Shown one piece after another: positions 5,294 to 8,082 of a stretch of DNA of 8,082 nucleotides (position 1 is the first letter of the stretch; the number at the start of each line of letters is the position of its first letter). Where the stretch lies: NCBI GenBank assembly GCA_009774735.1, contig VSOH01000058.1:1-8082 (forward strand), read 5' to 3'. The notes beneath the pieces were generated by a model. That model did not search any database. It was given only the letters and a program-made list of their open reading frames with translations, and had not been told where the DNA came from. This DNA comes from Clostridiales bacterium. GTDB taxonomy: Bacteria > Bacillota_A > Clostridia > Oscillospirales > Acutalibacteraceae. Position numbers and translations under genes: made by a program.

Positions 5294-8052
5294 TTTCACT
5301 ATACTCCTTAGCTAAAATTTCAAGCACTTCCTTGTCACTTATATCGTCAAGTGTTCGGCTTTCAATAGTTCTTTTATTTGCACAAACATCCTTGTAATCA
5401 CAGTACTCACAGGTATTCTTATGCATTTTGTCCTTAACAGGATTTTGATTTATGTTGCCGAGATGAAGCTCCATCCCCATTTGTGCAACATGCTCATTTA
5501 TCTTTTTATGTATATATCCAAGCTGTTCGAGACGTGCAAGCTTACCTGTAAGCTCGCCGTCTTTTTTTGCTTTAACCGGTATATACCTGCCCATAAGTTC
5601 GTGGTCCATTGCTTTTGCAATTTCTCCGTCTGCGGTATCAAGAACAATCCCCTTCATTTTGAAAGATGCATTTTCTTCACTTTTTATAGTATTCGCTGCT
5701 GCTGTCCGGGAATTAAAATTAAAAATATTTCTTGCTGCGTGCATATATAGCACGCCTGCAGGAATTCCTGTAAGCTCAGCGTTCTTATCGTTACAAAGTG
5801 AAAAAAGATAAATAAACATCTGCAGATTTAAGCCGTGCAGAATATCCGAATAGTTAAAGGACTTATTTCCCGATTTATAGTCGACTACTCTAACATATCG
5901 TTCGCCATTATGCACGTATGTATCAACTCTGTCAATTGAGCCTCTTATCTGTATAGTACCGCCGTCCTCAAGAATAATCTGTTCAGGCTTAACCTGACCG
6001 TCTTTGTCAATATCAAGCTCAAAGGCATTTGCTTCAAAATCGCTGTGCGCAAACTCTTCAGCAAGATGATAAACTACACTGTATATCAATTTTGAAAGAC
6101 GTCTGTAATTATACTTAAATCTTATTGATAAATCGGCAGCATTTCCCATCTCCTGTTCAAAATACATGGTGATAAATCTGTCAACAAGTGCTATTATTTC
6201 AACATTTGTCAGTGATGAAAGCTTTTTACTGCCTATTGTCGAAAGAATCATTTCAAGCACATAATGAATGAGTGTACCTCTTTGCATCGGGTCGATTTCC
6301 GCTCTTATTCTCGGTCTTGCATTAAGGCCGAATTTGCAGAAATATCGGAATGAGCAGTTATAAAAATCCTCAACCCTTGATGCTGAAACGTACATATTAT
6401 AACCGAATAAGGAAGTAGCTGTTTGCTTATTTTCAATTTTTGATTTTTTATTTTCTGCCAGTGCTTTAATTGAATTAAATCTGCTGTCATTTTTAAAGTA
6501 TTCCTTTAATGAGGAATAAAACACAGTATTTGTCAAATACCTTTCACACATCAAATCAAAGGAATTAGAATAGGTTTCTATCAAATCAATATCATCAATT
6601 GCTTCGTATGTTTTTTCAGTAATGTCAAATATGCTTTCGATTGAAGTTATTATTTCAGAAGGTGCAGCGTTTTTTCCGGTATTTCCAAGATAAGAAATAT
6701 ACAGCTTTTCACTTGGTGCGGTACAAGCCATATAAGCAAAATACTTTTCCTGCTGATTGAGTACTTCACCATATGAATACAGCTTAAAATCATTATCAAG
6801 AAGTATTCTCCTGTCACCCTCGCTCAGCAGTCCTCCGCTTGTTACTGTTTGCGGAAACTCACCTTCATTGGCTCCTAAAATAAAAACAGCTTTAGGGTTA
6901 TCGGTTCTTATTCTGTCTGCCTGACCGATTTGTATATTGTCAATACCAACAGGCAATGTGCCTAAATCCTCGGTTGAAATTATTAGAGAGAAAATTTTTG
7001 CATATTCCTTTAACTTGATTGTTTTTTTGTCTGCAGTCTGAGGTAAATCATTAAGAATATTCATTACAAGATCCCATACTCTGCCCTGCTCCTCGGCGAG
7101 TGCGGTGTGATTAAGCCTTGCTAAATCGAGTGCGGTTTCTTTTATTCTTTCATCAACACCAAAATCAATTAAACAATAATAAAGCGATTCAGATATTTTG
7201 AGTGCATCTGCACCCTTTACTGCATTTTTAAATTTAATTATAGGTGTTATTATTTTTTCTCTTGTTATATTAATTTTTTCAAGACGTGCTTTATCGGATG
7301 AGCTTATTTCATTCACAAAGCCTTTTGTTGAATTTTCAAAAGGTCTTGTCCATTTTAATCCGCTTATATTCCAAAGGTAAATATAGTTTTCAAGCTCATT
7401 AATGTCCTCATCACTTACATCGGTAAGTCCTGTTTTTGCAAGACTGAGTATGTCATCACTTCTCAATGAGTAATTGACACATCTTAAAAGATATTCAATA
7501 AAAACAACCAGCGGCTGATTTTTTATCGGTTGGCGTTCATCATTGAAAAATGGTATTTCATATTTTTTAAAGGTTACGGAAAGCTCTTCTCTGTACTTAT
7601 TCAAATCACGTGTAATAACTGCAATATCACTTGCTTTGCAGCCTTTCCTGAGGAGTGAACGTATCTGCCTTGCGGCTTCACAGCATTCGTCAGTAATGCT
7701 TTTTGCAGAATAAACAGAAATATTATCAGACTTAATTAATTCGTTTTTGCCATCTGTAAAAATGAATTTTTCCAATGTTTTAATATCGTGATTTTGCGCT
7801 CTTTTATTATCAGTAAGAAATTCTTCTTTAATTTCAATATTCGCTTTTAGCGCAATCTTTTTAAGTATTTTAGCTGAATTATTTACATAGCCAAACAGAT
7901 TGAATGCATCATCATTGTCCGGGCAATCGGTACAAAGTGTGATTGTTACACATTTTGCCTCTTTGATAACAAGCTCCAAGATTTTATATTCCTGTGCAAC
8001 AAAGCCGTTGAAGCCATCAATAAATACATATTTATTTTTAAAATAATCAAGT
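5265..8052 (-). CDS. addB: AddB, ATP-dependent helicase/nuclease subunit B (5' end missing)
   Basis: AddB is the partner of AddA: a helicase-like subunit involved in Chi recognition, with its own nuclease and an iron-sulphur cluster. About 928 codons are visible; the N-terminal 200-250 residues of the usual ~1150, including the Walker A region, lie beyond the window. Counting Leu at 7977-7979 as residue 1, the conserved core ADRIRTDNPKAVFILGANEG is at 354-373. The nuclease block shows RGTLIH (567-572), GSIDRVD (680-686, Asp683), Asp700-Tyr-Lys702 and Gln720. Cys542 with Cys857, Cys860 and Cys866 reproduces the AddB C-(~300)-C-x2-C-x5-C cluster pattern. The frame continues upstream of that Leu as LDYFKNKYVFIDGFNGF, a conserved AddB stretch, so the TTG at 7977-7979 is not the true start. 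The TAA at 8061-8063 falls in adapter sequence (8053-8082) and is not a real interruption. Confidence 0.95.
5304..5309 (-). promoter_or_regulatory. addA ribosome-binding site inside addB
   Basis: AAGGAG on the minus strand lies within the last codons of addB (Lys-Glu of the C-terminal KEYSENA stretch). It serves either GTG 5297-5299 at 4 nt spacing or ATG 5291-5293 at 10 nt. Neither spacing is ideal, so the start stays uncertain by two residues. Placement inside the upstream gene supports coupled, roughly stoichiometric synthesis of the two AddAB subunits. Confidence 0.7.
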
Positions 8053-8082
8053 CCGTTCTCTTATACGCAACTCCGAGCCACA
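8053..8082 (-). other. Nextera transposase adapter remnant at contig end (non-biological)
   Basis: The + strand here reads CCGTTCTCTTATACGCAACT then CCGAGCCACA. The known Nextera i7-side adapter in read-through orientation is CTGTCTCTTATACACATCT followed by CCGAGCCCACG. Aligning 30 bases gives 25 identities, including runs of nine on each side, with four substitutions, one inserted T (8056-8057) and one missing C in the GCCC run. The first 19 adapter bases are the Tn5 mosaic end. The exact junction with genomic DNA is uncertain by a few bases (about 8052-8055). The apparent errors suggest low-quality read tails at the contig edge. It should be trimmed before annotation. Confidence 0.92.

Noticed and set aside
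5421..5750. A 109-codon open frame on the + strand opposite addB, and several shorter ones opposite addA, addB, yigZ and spoIIR.
   Set aside because: They lie wholly or mainly antisense to well-conserved coding sequence, have no clear ribosome sites, and encode low-complexity, Cys/Phe/Ile-rich products typical of shadow frames.
7977..7979. TTG as the true start of addB.
   Set aside because: Conserved AddB residues continue in frame upstream to about 8052, no ribosome site precedes the TTG, and the protein would lack its N-terminal helicase-like domain.
1..8082. Defence system, mobile element, CRISPR array or other undescribed system.
   Set aside because: All coding capacity is taken by recognised housekeeping genes, no direct-repeat array, transposase or integration site was seen beside the tRNA, and AddAB here shows normal family architecture.

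Overview
The window suggests a low-GC, endospore-forming member of the Bacillota, most likely Clostridia. The evidence is a full-length spoIIR, an AddAB-type recombination nuclease instead of RecBCD, AT-rich spacers with strong consensus sigma-A-like promoters, and Shine-Dalgarno sites close to AGGAGGTG. A gut clostridium of the Ruminococcaceae kind would fit, but nothing here fixes the genus.

Layout, left to right. Positions 1-106 hold no gene, but a near-perfect promoter at 65-93 drives tRNA-Leu(CAA) at 107-193 on the + strand. The tRNA ends in a perfect 32-bp palindrome plus T-run that acts as its terminator. All protein genes lie on the minus strand, so in transcription order they read from right to left: addB (5' end missing), addA, rpmE, yigZ (IMPACT family) and spoIIR. 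addB and addA overlap and are probably translationally coupled. rpmE has its own promoter just after the addA stop and a clear intrinsic terminator behind it. yigZ begins 12 nt after the T-run of that terminator. A second hairpin lies between yigZ and spoIIR and contains the spoIIR ribosome-binding site. spoIIR converges on the tRNA gene, and its stop codon lies inside the tRNA terminator palindrome.

Functionally this is a housekeeping region. AddAB resects double-strand breaks for RecA-dependent repair, RpmE is ribosomal protein L31, YigZ is a conserved IMPACT-fold protein of unsettled role, and SpoIIR is the forespore signal that triggers pro-sigma-E processing. No mobile element, CRISPR array, toxin-antitoxin pair or defence island was seen, and no gap between genes exceeds about 110 bases.

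The most important observation is technical. The last ~30 bases (about 8053-8082) closely match the Illumina Nextera transposase adapter in reverse complement, with several base errors. The window therefore ends at a contig edge with untrimmed adapter. The in-frame stop at 8061-8063 upstream of the addB fragment is almost certainly an artefact, not a gene-inactivating mutation. I found no credible undescribed system here.
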